Numbered from the stretch's first letter, positions 1 to 8,951 are shown. The stretch: 64,000 nt of DNA from Bacteroidota bacterium (GCA_030706735.1 JAUZNZ010000002.1:1-64000), one strand, 5' to 3'. Notes: generated by a model not told the origin, from the letters alone. Numbers and translations: made by a program.

Positions 1-107
1 AGATGAGTTTTCTTTTAAGGGTCGTCAGAGACTATGACGTTGATAGGCTACAGGTATAAAACTGGTAACAGTAAAGCCGAGTAGTACTAATTGCCCGTAT
101 GCTTTAA
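1..107 (+). rRNA. 23S ribosomal RNA, 3' end (partial)
   Basis: The first ~107 bases match the conserved 3' end of bacterial 23S rRNA, including the GACGTTGATAGGC segment and the AGTACTAATTGCCC segment near the 3' terminus. The rest of the gene lies before the window. The exact end is approximate, placed just before the T-rich spacer. A 5S gene follows about 80 bases later, so this is the distal end of an rRNA operon. Confidence 0.93.
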
Positions 108-188
108 TTTTTTTTTACTTAGTATTACAACCTCCCAATATGTACTTTATTGATCCGAAGCCTCACCGCTCCGGATCTGAATTTCTTA

Positions 189-296
189 TGGTGGTTTTGC
201 CGAGGGTGTTCACCTCTTCCCATACCGAACAGAGAAGTTAAGCCCCTCATGGCCGATGGTACTGCACCACAATGCGGGAGAGTAGGTAGCTGCCAT
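189..296 (+). rRNA. rrf: 5S ribosomal RNA
   Basis: About 108 bases with the 5S hallmarks: a 5' TGGTGG helix I strand that pairs with the 3' end, the loop segment CCCATACCGAACAGAGAAGTTAAG, given here only as CCCATACCGAAC and GAAGTTAAG, and the GCGGGAGAGTAGGT segment near the 3' end. It sits directly after 23S and before a strong terminator, as in a normal rRNA operon. Ends are placed by helix I pairing and could be off by a few bases. Confidence 0.95.
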
Positions 297-305
297 ATTC
301 ATTGA

Positions 306-337
306 AGCCCCGTCATTCATTTGATGGGGCTTTTTTT
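306..337 (+). terminator. rRNA operon terminator
   Basis: A 10-bp stem (AGCCCCGTCA / TGATGGGGCT, one G-T pair) with a six-base loop is followed by a run of seven T. It lies ten bases after the 5S gene and ends the rRNA operon. Confidence 0.9.
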
Positions 338-474
338 ATTCCCGCACTGCCCCACGCGCCCTCCCCGCCGCACCATCTACCTCAACTCGCAGCCTGCCTC
401 CTGTGACCGGCAAAAAAAATCCTCCCGGCAGAGACCGGAAGGATTTAACGGAACAAAGATGTATTGATGATGTA

Positions 475-840
475 TTAATAATCCCTGTTGTAGCCACCGC
501 CGCCGCCGCCGCGGTCATAACCACCTTTCTTGTAGCCGCCTCCGCCGCCTCCGCCGCCAAAGCTTCTCTTCTTGTAACCACCGCCGCCACCACCCTGTTG
601 CTTGGGCTGTGACTCATTTACGATGATCTTACGACCCTGAACTTCGCTGTCGTATAGATTGGTGATCGCGGCTTGCGCCTCGGTATCATCCTCCATCTCT
701 ACGAAACCAAAGCCCTTGCTGCGGCCTGAAACTTTGTCTTTAACAATTTTGGCAGACGCAACGGTGCCGTGTTGTTCAAAAAGATTTCTGAGATCCTCAT
801 CGGTCATTTGCCAGGAGAGGTTGCCTACATAAATGTTCAT
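475..840 (-). CDS. RRM-domain RNA-binding protein with glycine-rich tail
   Basis: The 121-residue protein has one RNA recognition motif at residues 1-80, with RNP2 (IYVGNLS) at the start and RNP1 (KGFGFVEM) near residue 42. A tail of Gly runs broken by YKK and Tyr/Arg residues follows. Small RRM proteins like this are common in Bacteroidota and cyanobacteria and bind single-stranded RNA. Some Bacteroides members act as global post-transcriptional regulators, but the targets here cannot be read from the sequence. The ATG is preceded by an AT-rich TTTTTG segment only 4 bases upstream. The Gly-rich coding repeats make the 480-600 region GC-skewed. The gene stands alone, with the L9 operon ending upstream of it. 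Confidence 0.93.
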   Translation of the reverse strand: MNIYVGNLSWQMTDEDLRNLFEQHGTVASAKIVKDKVSGRSKGFGFVEMEDDTEAQAAITNLYDSEVQGRKIIVNESQPKQQGGGGGGYKKRSFGGGGGGGGYKKGGYDRGGGGGGYNRDY

Positions 841-1050
841 TGTACAAAAATTAAAAAATGAAAAAAACTCACCCCCTCGAAAAGGGCTCTTGTAAAGATA
901 GGGATTTTTATTACTTGGAGAATTTTTGCACTAAATTGACGGGATTCCCTGTTCGTCAGGGTTTTAGGGCGGTTGATCGCCTGCAAAAAACCGATTGGTA
1001 TGCCCCCGCTTTGATAATATTTAAGGAATCTGCTAAAATGTAGCAATACG

Positions 1051-1080
1051 AATAAAAAAGCCCGTGATTTATTCACGGGC
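1051..1080 (-). terminator. terminator of the rpsF-rpsR-rplI operon
   Basis: On the minus strand an 8-bp stem GCCCGTGA / TCACGGGC is followed by a T-rich run (complement of 1051-1059). It lies 30 bases after the rplI stop. Confidence 0.85.
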
Positions 1081-1109
1081 CTTTAAAATAACTTGAATTG
1101 CAGCCCTGC

Positions 1110-1556
1110 CTATTCAGCTGCCACTTCGAATTCCACCTCCGCCTCATTGCCATTTCCAAAGTCAACCCTGGCCTTGTACGTCCCCAGTTCCTTAACCTCA
1201 TCGAGGATATGGATCCGGCGACGATCGATCTCATAGCCTTTCTGGTCCCGGATGGCACGGGCGATCTGAACCGACGTGACACTTCCGAAGATCTTGCCGC
1301 TGGTGCCCGTCTTGGCCCCGATCTTTAAGGGAGAAGCCTTCAACACCTCGATCACTTTATTGACCTCCGCTAACAACTTGGCCTCTTTCTTCTGCAACTG
1401 CTTGACACGCTCATTAAGCTGCTTCAAATTGGAAGGATTGGCTTCCACGGCCAGCTTGCGGGGGATCAGAAAGTTACGGGCATACCCGTTCCGGACACTC
1501 ACCTTTTCGTGAGCCGCCCCCAGATTGTCAACATCTTGAATTAAAATGATTTCCAT
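1110..1556 (-). CDS. rplI: 50S ribosomal protein L9
   Basis: The 148-residue protein has the L9 N-terminal signature (MEIILIQDVDNLG, then NGYARNFLIP at about residues 23-32), a long central helix around residues 42-75, and a C-terminal rRNA-binding domain. L9 binds domain V of 23S rRNA and spans the subunit with its rigid helix. Length is typical. It is the last gene of the conserved rpsF-rpsR-rplI order, starting 7 bases after the rpsR stop. A hairpin terminator follows. Confidence 0.98.
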   Translation of the reverse strand: MEIILIQDVDNLGAAHEKVSVRNGYARNFLIPRKLAVEANPSNLKQLNERVKQLQKKEAKLLAEVNKVIEVLKASPLKIGAKTGTSGKIFGSVTSVQIARAIRDQKGYEIDRRRIHILDEVKELGTYKARVDFGNGNEAEVEFEVAAE

Positions 1557-1563
1557 GATTGGT

Positions 1564-1830
1564 TTACTTTAAAAGATCCACAACATAGGGCAGTAAGGCC
1601 ATCTGACGCGCCTTTTTGACGGCATCGGAAACCTTCCGCTGATACTTCAGGGAATTACCGCTCAAACGACGGGGCAGGAGCTTGCCCTGCTCATTCAGGA
1701 ACTTTTTCAGGAACTCGGCATCCTTGTAATCGATGTACTTAATGCCATACTTCTTGAAACGGCAGAATTTTTTGGCCCGCTTCTCCGGCTTGATCGCCGT
1801 AAGATACTTGATCTCATTTGCTTTTGCCAT
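1564..1830 (-). CDS. rpsR: 30S ribosomal protein S18
   Basis: The 88-residue protein has the S18 core motif ([19 protein letters not shown] at about residues 23-41, then ILPRRLSG-type LLPRRLSGN). S18 pairs with S6 on the platform of the small subunit. It starts 3 bases after the rpsF stop and is clearly co-transcribed with rpsF and rplI. The length is usual for Bacteroidota. Confidence 0.98.
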   Translation of the reverse strand: MAKANEIKYLTAIKPEKRAKKFCRFKKYGIKYIDYKDAEFLKKFLNEQGKLLPRRLSGNSLKYQRKVSDAVKKARQMALLPYVVDLLK

Positions 1831-1833
1831 GTC

Positions 1834-2187
1834 TTATGCCTCCACTTTTTCGGTTCCTGTCGGTACGCCGCTTCTTTTCCTGGCATTGTACTCGACGGCG
1901 TATTTATCGAGTTTCGTAGCCATAAACCGCAGTACGGTCTCATCACGGAGAATCTGGATCTTCAGCTTCTCATTGAAGTCGGATGGCGCATTGTACTCCA
2001 GAACCCAGTATAAACCGGTAGTCTTCTTCTGGATGGGATACGCCAGTGATTTCAGTCCCCAGGGATTATCGTGCACGATGACGCCGCCATTGTCTTTGAC
2101 GAAGGCAGCATACTTTTTCTGAGCAAGCTTGAAATCCTCCTCAGACAGCACAGGGGTAAAAATCACCATCAATTCGTAATTGTTCAT
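1834..2187 (-). CDS. rpsF: 30S ribosomal protein S6
   Basis: The 117-residue protein has the S6 ferredoxin-like fold signature, beginning MNNYELMVIFTP, with the NPWGLKSLAYPI segment near residue 42. It binds S18 and the central domain of 16S rRNA. It is first in the rpsF-rpsR-rplI operon, with a promoter of phylum type about 50 bases upstream. No ssb gene lies between rpsF and rpsR, unlike in Firmicutes. Confidence 0.98.
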   Translation of the reverse strand: MNNYELMVIFTPVLSEEDFKLAQKKYAAFVKDNGGVIVHDNPWGLKSLAYPIQKKTTGLYWVLEYNAPSDFNEKLKIQILRDETVLRFMATKLDKYAVEYNARKRSGVPTGTEKVEA

Positions 2188-2239
2188 GATCCCTGTTTTT
2201 GGTTAAAAAATAAGAAAAAATCAAAAATTAAACGGGTTG

Positions 2240-2269
2240 CAAAGGTAACTCTTTCAGGTCAAAGGGCAA
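2240..2269 (-). promoter_or_regulatory. Bacteroidota-type promoter of the rpsF operon
   Basis: On the minus strand TTG (2269-2267), a 19-base spacer and TACCTTTG (2247-2240) match the phylum consensus TTG-N19-TAnnTTTG for the housekeeping sigma factor. The predicted leader before rpsF is about 48-50 bases. Experimental start mapping is absent; the call is by consensus and spacing. Confidence 0.75.
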
Positions 2270-2333
2270 TAGAAGTAACCATAAAAAATTTTACGGCCGC
2301 AAAGACTTGACAGTGTGGCAGAATGGTACGGGA

Positions 2334-2349
2334 TGGCATCCGGTTTGCA
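2334..2349 (+). promoter_or_regulatory. sigma-54-like promoter upstream of htpG
   Basis: TGGCATCCGGTTTGCA fits the -24/-12 consensus TGGCAY-R-N4-TTGCW at every key position (GG at -24, GC at -12, correct distance), with one deviation at the R position. The expected start lies near 2360, about 22 bases before the htpG ATG. No TAnnTTTG box is visible between the divergent rpsF promoter and htpG. Control of this chaperone by RpoN is inferred only from this match. Confidence 0.55.
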
Positions 2350-2381
2350 CCCTCTAACCCATTAAAAATTATATCCCATTT

Positions 2382-4232
2382 ATGCAAAAAGGCAGTATCC
2401 GGGTTCAGACAGAAAACATTTTCCCGATCATTAAGAAATTCCTGTACAGCGATCACGACATCTTCATACGAGAGCTGGTCAGTAATGCCGTCGATGCGAC
2501 CCAAAAATTGAGGACCCTGTCTTCCCTGGGTGAAGCCAAAGGGGAACTGGGTGATTTGGCTATTGAAATTCAATTAGATACAGAAAAAAAGACGATTACC
2601 ATCTCCGACAGGGGGATCGGAATGACGGCCGAAGAAGTAGACAAATTCATCAATCAGGTCGCCTTTAGCGGCGCCGAAGAGTTCCTTAATAAGTATAAGG
2701 GTCAGAATGAAGCAAACATCATCGGTCATTTTGGCCTGGGCTTCTACTCCTCCTTCATGGTCTCTGAAAAGGTCGAAGTGATCACCAGGAGCTATAAGGA
2801 AGATAGCCAGGCGGTCAGATGGGAATGTGACGGCAGCCCGGAATATAGCCTGGAAGAATCCGACAAAGCCACCCGCGGAACCGATATCGTACTGCATATC
2901 AACGAAGAGAGCAAGGAATTCCTGGATGCTGGACGCATCCGTGGCATCCTTCAGAAATTTTGCCGCTTCCTGCCCGTACCCATTGTTTTCGAAGGCAAGA
3001 CCGTCAATAACACGCATCCCGCCTGGACCAAAAAGCCAGGCGACCTGACTACCCAGGACTACCAGGATTTTTATAAGGAATTATACCCTTTTAGCGAAGC
3101 GCCCCTTTTCTGGATCCACCTGAACGTGGACTATCCCTTCAACCTGACCGGTATTCTTTACTTTCCGAAGATCAAGCAAAGCTTCGAGATTCAGAAGGAC
3201 AAGATCCAGTTATATAGTAACCAGGTATTCGTTACCGATGAGGTCAAGGATATTGTCCCGGAATTCCTGATGCTGCTGCATGGGGTGATCGATAGCCCGG
3301 ATATACCGCTGAACGTCAGCCGCAGTTATCTGCAGGGCGATCCCAATGTGAAAAAGATCGGCAACCATATTACAAAAAAGGTGGCCGACAAACTCGAAGA
3401 GATCTTCGAAAAAGAAAGAAAGGAATTCGAGGAGAAATGGGAAAGTCTCGGTCTCTTTGTCAAGTACGGCATGATGACGGACGACAAGTTCCTGGACAGG
3501 GCCGCCAAATTCCATATCATGGAAGATACCGGGGGCAGCAAGTTCTATACCCTCGACGAATACAGAAAAGAGACCGAAGCCATTCAGAAGAACAAGGACG
3601 GTAAACTGGTTATCCTCTATACCAGCAATCCTGTACAGCAGGACGGATATATCAGGCAGGCCCTTGCCAAAGGGTACAAAGTGGTAAAGCTTGAAACGAT
3701 CGTCGACGCGGCATTTATCAACCAGATGGAACAGAAATGGACGGACGTTCATTTCACGCGCGTCGATTCGGAGATCGCCGATAACCTGATCGACAAGGCC
3801 GAAGGCATCGATGCCGTTTTGAGCAAGGAGGAAGAGAACCGGCTTAAGGAATTGTTCGACCGGCAGGTGGCGGACCTCCACGTGACGGTGGAGATCAAAG
3901 GGCTGAGCCCCGACGCTCCGCCGGTTCTGGCCACCCGTCCCGAGTTCATGCGACGCATGAAGGATATGGCCGCGGTGAGCGGGCCCATGGGCAGCTTTTA
4001 TGCGAATATGCCGGATGAAGTAACCATGACGGTGAACGGCAATCACCCCATCTATCAGACGATCCTGAAACAGGAGGATAAGGAAAAGCAGGAAAAGCTT
4101 GTGCACAACCTGGCGGATCTGGCCTTGCTTTCCCAGGGATTATTGAAAGGAGGGAACCTGACCAGCTTCATCCAGCGCAGTGTCGACCTGATGTCGGGCG
4201 AGACCAGGAGTAAGATTATTTTGGAGGTATGA
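2382..4232 (+). CDS. htpG: molecular chaperone HtpG (Hsp90)
   Basis: The 616-residue protein has the Hsp90 N-terminal ATPase domain: the Glu-bearing IRELVSNAVDA near residue 28, DRGIGM near residue 78, and GHFGLGFYSSFMV near residue 111. The middle domain includes GVIDSPDIPLNVSRSYLQ near residue 305, and a C-terminal dimerisation domain follows. It is a cytosolic ATP-dependent folding chaperone. Length and architecture are normal for the bacterial family. It stands alone behind a sigma-54-like promoter. Its last 17 bases overlap the 3' end of recJ, which converges from the other strand. Confidence 0.98.
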   Translation: MQKGSIRVQTENIFPIIKKFLYSDHDIFIRELVSNAVDATQKLRTLSSLGEAKGELGDLAIEIQLDTEKKTITISDRGIGMTAEEVDKFINQVAFSGAEEFLNKYKGQNEANIIGHFGLGFYSSFMVSEKVEVITRSYKEDSQAVRWECDGSPEYSLEESDKATRGTDIVLHINEESKEFLDAGRIRGILQKFCRFLPVPIVFEGKTVNNTHPAWTKKPGDLTTQDYQDFYKELYPFSEAPLFWIHLNVDYPFNLTGILYFPKIKQSFEIQKDKIQLYSNQVFVTDEVKDIVPEFLMLLHGVIDSPDIPLNVSRSYLQGDPNVKKIGNHITKKVADKLEEIFEKERKEFEEKWESLGLFVKYGMMTDDKFLDRAAKFHIMEDTGGSKFYTLDEYRKETEAIQKNKDGKLVILYTSNPVQQDGYIRQALAKGYKVVKLETIVDAAFINQMEQKWTDVHFTRVDSEIADNLIDKAEGIDAVLSKEEENRLKELFDRQVADLHVTVEIKGLSPDAPPVLATRPEFMRRMKDMAAVSGPMGSFYANMPDEVTMTVNGNHPIYQTILKQEDKEKQEKLVHNLADLALLSQGLLKGGNLTSFIQRSVDLMSGETRSKIILEV

Positions 4233-5937
4233 CCCCGCCATGCAGAGCAAGGTCGATTACCCTGATCTGCAGGCTTTTCTGCCCGTTCCAGTCATTCTCA
4301 TCCACGGTAAACAGGATGTCCAGTGGGCCCTTGGAGGCGACCAGGGGGAACTTGTGGGCCAGTCCGAAACCTATTCCGCTCAGCGTGCATCCCCCTTGCG
4401 AAAGGGAAAACCGGATATGCTGTTCTTTCACAATTTTGGACCATCCCTTGTCGATGACCTTCCTGGCCAGGAATACGGGCTTTGGATTTCCCGGCCCGAA
4501 CGGCTCCATTTGGCATAAGATATGGTGAAGCGTGGGTCTGACCGCAGCGAAGGCCAGCTCGGCGTCGATGGCAATCTCGGGCACCAGGGACCGAGGATCG
4601 ATCATGCCTGACACGATCTCCTCGAATTTCAGGGCGAAAGCGGGGACCTGCTCGGGTAAAAGAGTGAGTCCGGCGGCGGCAAAGTGGCCGCCATAACCCA
4701 ATAGATGTTCCCGGCATGCGTGAATGGCCTCATAGAGGTTGAACCCCCGTACGCTCCGGGCGCTCCCGGAAACCAACTCCCCGCTCCTGGTCAATACGAC
4801 CGTCGGACGGTAGTATTTCTCGATTAGCCTGGATGCCACGATCCCCACCACGCCTTTATGCCAGTGCGGCCTGAATAATACGGTGGATTTCCTGCTCAGA
4901 TGCCTTTCATCCTGTTCCAGCATGGCGAATGCCTCCTCGGTAATGCTAAGATCTGCCTCCTTCCGGTCCGAATTGGCAGCGTGCAGAAGAGAGGCGAAAA
5001 GCAGGGATTCCTGGTAGTCGGCGGCCGTGAACATCTGAACGACCTTCCTGGCGTCATCCATCCTGCCTGCGGCATTCACCCTGGGTGCGATCATAAAGAT
5101 GAGGTTGTCGACACGCACGTCTGCCGTGGCGCCGCTGAGCTGGATCAAAGCCCTGATGCCGTGATTTGGACATTCATTGGCGCGTTTGAGCCCAAAATGA
5201 ACAAGTACCCGGTTTTCCCCATCGATGGGTACGATATCGGCGGCGATCGCCGTCGCAACGAGGTCCAGGAAAACAAATGGCTCGTCTTCCGGAAAGCCAA
5301 GCCGTTCCGCCAAAGCCGTGATCAATTTAAAACCTACCCCGCAACCGCAAAGCTCCTTGTAAGGGTAGGCGCAATCTTTTTGCCTGGGGTTCAGGATCGC
5401 CACGGCAGGCGGCAAATCGGCATCCGGCAGATGATGATCGCAGACGATGAAGTCGATCCCCTGCTCCCTGGCGTAACTGATCATGTCGGCCGACTTGATC
5501 CCGCAATCCAGCGAAATGATGAGCTTGAAGTCTTCCGACCGGGCGAAGTCAATTCCGGCACGCGATACGCCATATCCCTCCCGGTACCTGTGCGGTATAT
5601 AGAAATCCAGCAAGTCTTTCGGGTACCATTTCTGGAGGAAGCGGAACAGGCAGGCCACGGCAGTGGTTCCATCGACGTCGTAGTCGCCATAGACCAGGAT
5701 CTTTTCGCCCTTGTCCCGCGCGGACAAGATCCGGTTCACGGCCTTGTCCATATCTTTCATCAACCAGGGTGAGTGCAGGTCGCTGAGCTGCGGCCGAAAG
5801 AATTTCTTGGCCTGGCTGAAGGTCTCGACTCCGCGCTGGACCAGGATCCGGCAAAGGACGGGATCGATCCTGAGGGCTGCCTGGAGAGCGTCCACCTTAC
5901 CTTCGTCCGCGTCTGTCAGGGTCCAGCGTTTTTCCAT
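4216..5937 (-). CDS. recJ: single-stranded-DNA-specific exonuclease RecJ
   Basis: The protein of about 573 residues has the DHH phosphoesterase motifs: VYGDYDVDGTTA near residue 82, the SLDCGI segment, CDHH (DHH motif), and a late GGHFAAAG motif of the DHHA1 domain. RecJ degrades single-stranded DNA 5' to 3' in recombination, base-excision and mismatch repair. The ATG at 5937 (MEKRW) is preferred over an in-frame TTG at 5955, because MEKRW is the usual family start. It follows the polyprenyl synthase by 38 bases on the same strand and may be co-transcribed. It overlaps htpG convergently. Confidence 0.97.
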   Translation of the reverse strand: MEKRWTLTDADEGKVDALQAALRIDPVLCRILVQRGVETFSQAKKFFRPQLSDLHSPWLMKDMDKAVNRILSARDKGEKILVYGDYDVDGTTAVACLFRFLQKWYPKDLLDFYIPHRYREGYGVSRAGIDFARSEDFKLIISLDCGIKSADMISYAREQGIDFIVCDHHLPDADLPPAVAILNPRQKDCAYPYKELCGCGVGFKLITALAERLGFPEDEPFVFLDLVATAIAADIVPIDGENRVLVHFGLKRANECPNHGIRALIQLSGATADVRVDNLIFMIAPRVNAAGRMDDARKVVQMFTAADYQESLLFASLLHAANSDRKEADLSITEEAFAMLEQDERHLSRKSTVLFRPHWHKGVVGIVASRLIEKYYRPTVVLTRSGELVSGSARSVRGFNLYEAIHACREHLLGYGGHFAAAGLTLLPEQVPAFALKFEEIVSGMIDPRSLVPEIAIDAELAFAAVRPTLHHILCQMEPFGPGNPKPVFLARKVIDKGWSKIVKEQHIRFSLSQGGCTLSGIGFGLAHKFPLVASKGPLDILFTVDENDWNGQKSLQIRVIDLALHGGVIPPK

Positions 5938-5975
5938 AACATAAAGATAGCTCAACTTCCGGCTTGCGGCTGCCT

Positions 5976-6938
5976 CTAATACCTCCGGTCTGTGGTATAT
6001 CTCACCAGTTCCTCGAGGCTCCTGCGCACGTCACTGTCCTGGAATTCATACAGGATAGCCAACGCCTGATCACGGTACGTATTCATTTTCCTGTTGGCGT
6101 ATTCCATGCCTCCTGCCGCGGCGACCTTTTGAATGACCCATTGCACCTTCGCGCGGTCCTTATTCTGGTTCTTGATGATGTAAATGATCTCGCGGCGGGT
6201 CGTTTTGTCGATGGTGTTCAAGGTATAAATGAGCGGAAGGGTCAACTTCTTTTCCCTGATGTCATTCCCGGTAGGCTTTCCCACATCCTCGCTGCCGTAA
6301 TCGAACAGGTCGTCCTTGATCTGAAAGGCGATCCCCACATTTTCGCCGAATCGACGCAGCTTGTCGGTAAGCGCCTCGTCCTGGGAACTGGCGAATGCGC
6401 CGGCAGCGCAGGAGGAGGCCAGTAAACTGGCCGTTTTGTTCCGGATGATCTCGAAATAAACGTTCTCGTCCAGATTGAGTGACCTCGATTTCTCCAATTG
6501 CAGCAACTCCCCTTCGCTGATCCGCCGGACCGCGTCGGAAAGCAGTTGCAGGATACGGAAATCGTCATGGTCCAGGGACAGGAGCAGTCCCTTGGAAAGC
6601 AAATAATCGCCAACGAGGATCGATACCTTGCTTTTCCAAAGTGCATATGTGGAGAAAAATCCCCTCCTTTCCAGGGACTCGTCAACGACATCGTCGTGGA
6701 CAAGGGTCGCCGTATGCAGCAATTCTACCAGCGACGCGGCGCGGTAAGACTGCTCGTTGACATGACCGCAAAGCTTGGCGGACAGCAGCACGAACATCGG
6801 CCGGAGTTGCTTGCCTTTCCGGTTGACAATGAACCGCATGATCCTGTCCAGCAAGGGCGTTTGGCTCTTTACCGCCTCTTTGAATCTTTCTTCAAATACC
6901 ACCAACTCTTCACGCAGTATTGCTTGTGCTAATTTCAT
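5976..6938 (-). CDS. ispB: all-trans polyprenyl diphosphate synthase
   Basis: The 320-residue protein carries both aspartate-rich motifs of the trans-prenyltransferase family: DDVVDE near residue 79 and KDDLFDYG near residue 209. A GKQLRP motif near residue 43 binds isopentenyl diphosphate. It elongates farnesyl or geranylgeranyl diphosphate to a long chain, presumably the side chain of menaquinone, which agrees with mqnB and mqnD elsewhere in the window. Chain length cannot be set from sequence. recJ follows 38 bases downstream. The symbol denotes family similarity to E. coli octaprenyl synthase. Confidence 0.92.
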   Translation of the reverse strand: MKLAQAILREELVVFEERFKEAVKSQTPLLDRIMRFIVNRKGKQLRPMFVLLSAKLCGHVNEQSYRAASLVELLHTATLVHDDVVDESLERRGFFSTYALWKSKVSILVGDYLLSKGLLLSLDHDDFRILQLLSDAVRRISEGELLQLEKSRSLNLDENVYFEIIRNKTASLLASSCAAGAFASSQDEALTDKLRRFGENVGIAFQIKDDLFDYGSEDVGKPTGNDIREKKLTLPLIYTLNTIDKTTRREIIYIIKNQNKDRAKVQWVIQKVAAAGGMEYANRKMNTYRDQALAILYEFQDSDVRRSLEELVRYTTDRRY

Positions 6939-7070
6939 TTGGTCTTGAAAGGAAAAGCAATATTACTACTTTGAGAATATTTTCATCCGGAAAGCATCTA
7001 ATTTTAAATTTAGCTTGTCTGGCACTGCAATTGAGGGAGTTTGGAAATAATCGGGGATTGTTAAAAAAAT

Positions 7071-7100
7071 TTGGTTTTTGCCCACCAATCTCTATTTTTG
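7071..7100 (+). promoter_or_regulatory. Bacteroidota-type promoter of the OmpA-family gene
   Basis: TTG (7071-7073), a 19-base spacer and TATTTTTG (7093-7100) match TTG-N19-TAnnTTTG exactly. The leader before the ATG at 7149 is about 44 bases. Confidence 0.8.
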
Positions 7101-7148
7101 CAGATATTCTTCTCAGGTTTAATTCATTCATTCACATAAACTTCAGTT

Positions 7149-8834
7149 ATGGCAAGTAAAAAATCGACTCTTTTATTTGGATTACTCTGCCTGTTTATAT
7201 CAAGCTCGTTTGCCCAGGTGGGTAGCAGTTATGATGTGCGGGACTCATCTCTAATACCGACCAGACGTCTGTCCCAGCATAATGAATTCCTGAATAACGC
7301 ATATCCTTTTCCGGCAAAACCGCGTAATCAATGGGAACTCGGGGTGAAAGGCGGCCTTACTCAGGGCATAACGGATATCAGAGGCTGGGGCCCGACTGGA
7401 GGTTTTGGTTTTCATGTGAGAAAAGCGCTGGGATATGTGTTCTCGTTACGCGCTGAGTATGATTGGATCAGGTTGAGAGGCCTCGACTGGCAGCCGACGC
7501 AGGCTTATGGCAGGAACCCGGTACTGTCGACTTATTACCCCTCGGATAATCTGGGCAACTATAAGCCGATCTTTTACAACTACCGCTCTACAGTTCATGA
7601 ACTGACGATCCAGGGCTTGTTTTCACTCAATAACATCAATTTCCATCGCGCTAAGACCGGTTGGAACGCATACCTGTTCGGCGGCGTGGGAGCATTCACC
7701 TACAGCACCTTTTACAAAACGCTGGATCCGAGCGGCAAGCCATACGATTACACCAACATAGTTAACCAGTTCGCCGGGAGCGGGTTTACCTATTCCAACC
7801 GGAAGGCGATCAAGAGCGCGCTGAAAAGCCTTTGGACGGGACCCTGGTCCACCATGGCGGAGAGGGACAACAGCCGCCCGACCCTGGGCGGCGCGCCATT
7901 AGGCTTCGTCGGGGTTTTCGGTGTAGGCTTCGAAGTCAAGCTGAACAACAGGTGGAATCTCGCACTTGAAGATAAAGTGTCGATCTCCACCTCCGACCTC
8001 GTCGATGGCCAGCAATGGCAGAATAACACGACGCCCCTTGCACAGAATAGCATCGCGACCACCAGGTCGGCAGACGGCTACAATATGGTCTCTATCGGCC
8101 TGAATTACAATATTGGCAAGCATGCCGTCGAGCCCCTCTGGTGGATCAACCCGCTCGACTACGCTTATAACGAGATCAATGCCCCCCGCCATATGAAGTT
8201 GCCGAAGCCGGTGCTTGATGATTCCGATGGCGATGGCGTTACCGATCAGTTTGACCTGGAACCAAATACGCCCAAAGGCTGCCCGGTTGATACGCATGGC
8301 GTAAGCCGCGATACGGACGGTGACGGCGTACCGGATTGTAAGGATAAGGAACTCATCACCCCGACCCAATGTCAGCCGGTGGATGCCGATGGCGTAGGCA
8401 AATGCCCTGATCCCCAATGCTGTAAGGACCTCAGGGACTCCCTGCAGGCTGGAGTTTATGGCGGCGGTCACGGAAAATGCAACGTTGGCGACCTGCCCAG
8501 CATTACCTTCAAGGGTAGATCCGTTACGCTTAGCAAGGATGCGCAGGCCCTCCTCGCCAGCACCGCTGAAAAGCTCCGTAACAGCCCCAATTGCCGCGTA
8601 GCCGTCGTAGGTTATGGCGAATCCAGCAAGGCCGCTCAACAGTTGAGCTGGGATCGCGTAAATGCCGTGATCAACTACCTGGTTGAGAAGGAAGGCATCA
8701 GTTCCGATCGCTTCATCTTCCGCTACGGTCAGAGCGGTGGCGACGAGAATACGGTGGATCTGAAAGATGGTTCCAATGAGGAAGGTCCCAACACGGTGCC
8801 GGCGCCTCACCCGAACCTTCGGAGGAACAAGTAA
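7149..8834 (+). CDS. OmpA-family outer membrane protein with TSP3 calcium repeats
   Basis: The 561-residue protein has a signal peptide (lysine-rich start, hydrophobic stretch, cleavage after SSFA), then a beta-barrel-like region of about residues 45-345. Thrombospondin type 3 Asp-rich repeats follow near residues 358-405 (DSDGDGVTDQFD and DTDGDGVPDCKD). A C-terminal OmpA-like peptidoglycan-binding domain spans about 440-530. It probably tethers the outer membrane to peptidoglycan. In the OmpA domain the usual GHTD motif reads GYGE, so the diaminopimelate-contacting Asp is replaced by Glu, while the later Arg (WDRVNAV) is kept. It has its own promoter and terminator. Confidence 0.9.
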   Translation: MASKKSTLLFGLLCLFISSSFAQVGSSYDVRDSSLIPTRRLSQHNEFLNNAYPFPAKPRNQWELGVKGGLTQGITDIRGWGPTGGFGFHVRKALGYVFSLRAEYDWIRLRGLDWQPTQAYGRNPVLSTYYPSDNLGNYKPIFYNYRSTVHELTIQGLFSLNNINFHRAKTGWNAYLFGGVGAFTYSTFYKTLDPSGKPYDYTNIVNQFAGSGFTYSNRKAIKSALKSLWTGPWSTMAERDNSRPTLGGAPLGFVGVFGVGFEVKLNNRWNLALEDKVSISTSDLVDGQQWQNNTTPLAQNSIATTRSADGYNMVSIGLNYNIGKHAVEPLWWINPLDYAYNEINAPRHMKLPKPVLDDSDGDGVTDQFDLEPNTPKGCPVDTHGVSRDTDGDGVPDCKDKELITPTQCQPVDADGVGKCPDPQCCKDLRDSLQAGVYGGGHGKCNVGDLPSITFKGRSVTLSKDAQALLASTAEKLRNSPNCRVAVVGYGESSKAAQQLSWDRVNAVINYLVEKEGISSDRFIFRYGQSGGDENTVDLKDGSNEEGPNTVPAPHPNLRRNK

Positions 8835-8862
8835 TAAATGGTTCATTTTCAATCGAATAATG

Positions 8863-8891
8863 GCCCCCCGGATCCCCGGGGGGCTTTTTTT
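8863..8891 (+). terminator. terminator after the OmpA-family gene
   Basis: A GC-rich stem GCCCCCCGG / CCGGGGGGC with a short ATCC-type loop is followed by seven T, 28 bases after the stop codon. Confidence 0.93.
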
Positions 8892-8951
8892 GCGCCTTTT
8901 ATCTTATTGTTAACGGCCTTTTTTTGGGCCTGCTGCCAAATACTTCCATAT

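Noticed and set aside
480-600. Simple repeat in the Gly-rich coding region as a separate element
   Set aside because: It is explained by the repeated Gly codons of the RRM protein tail.
403-612. Ala/Thr-rich open frame on the plus strand
   Set aside because: It is the complement of the Gly-rich tail of the RRM protein; the composition is an artefact of GGN codons.
2310-2330. Second sigma-54-like site TGGTACGGGATGGCA just upstream of the htpG one
   Set aside because: The GG to GC distance is one base short, so it does not meet the strict spacing.
4900-5772. Long open frame of 290 codons on the plus strand
   Set aside because: It lies antisense within recJ, whose DHH motifs are clear. High GC at third positions gives long shadow frames.
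7899-8852. Open frame of 317 codons on the minus strand
   Set aside because: It is antisense to the OmpA-family gene, which has a signal peptide, promoter and terminator.
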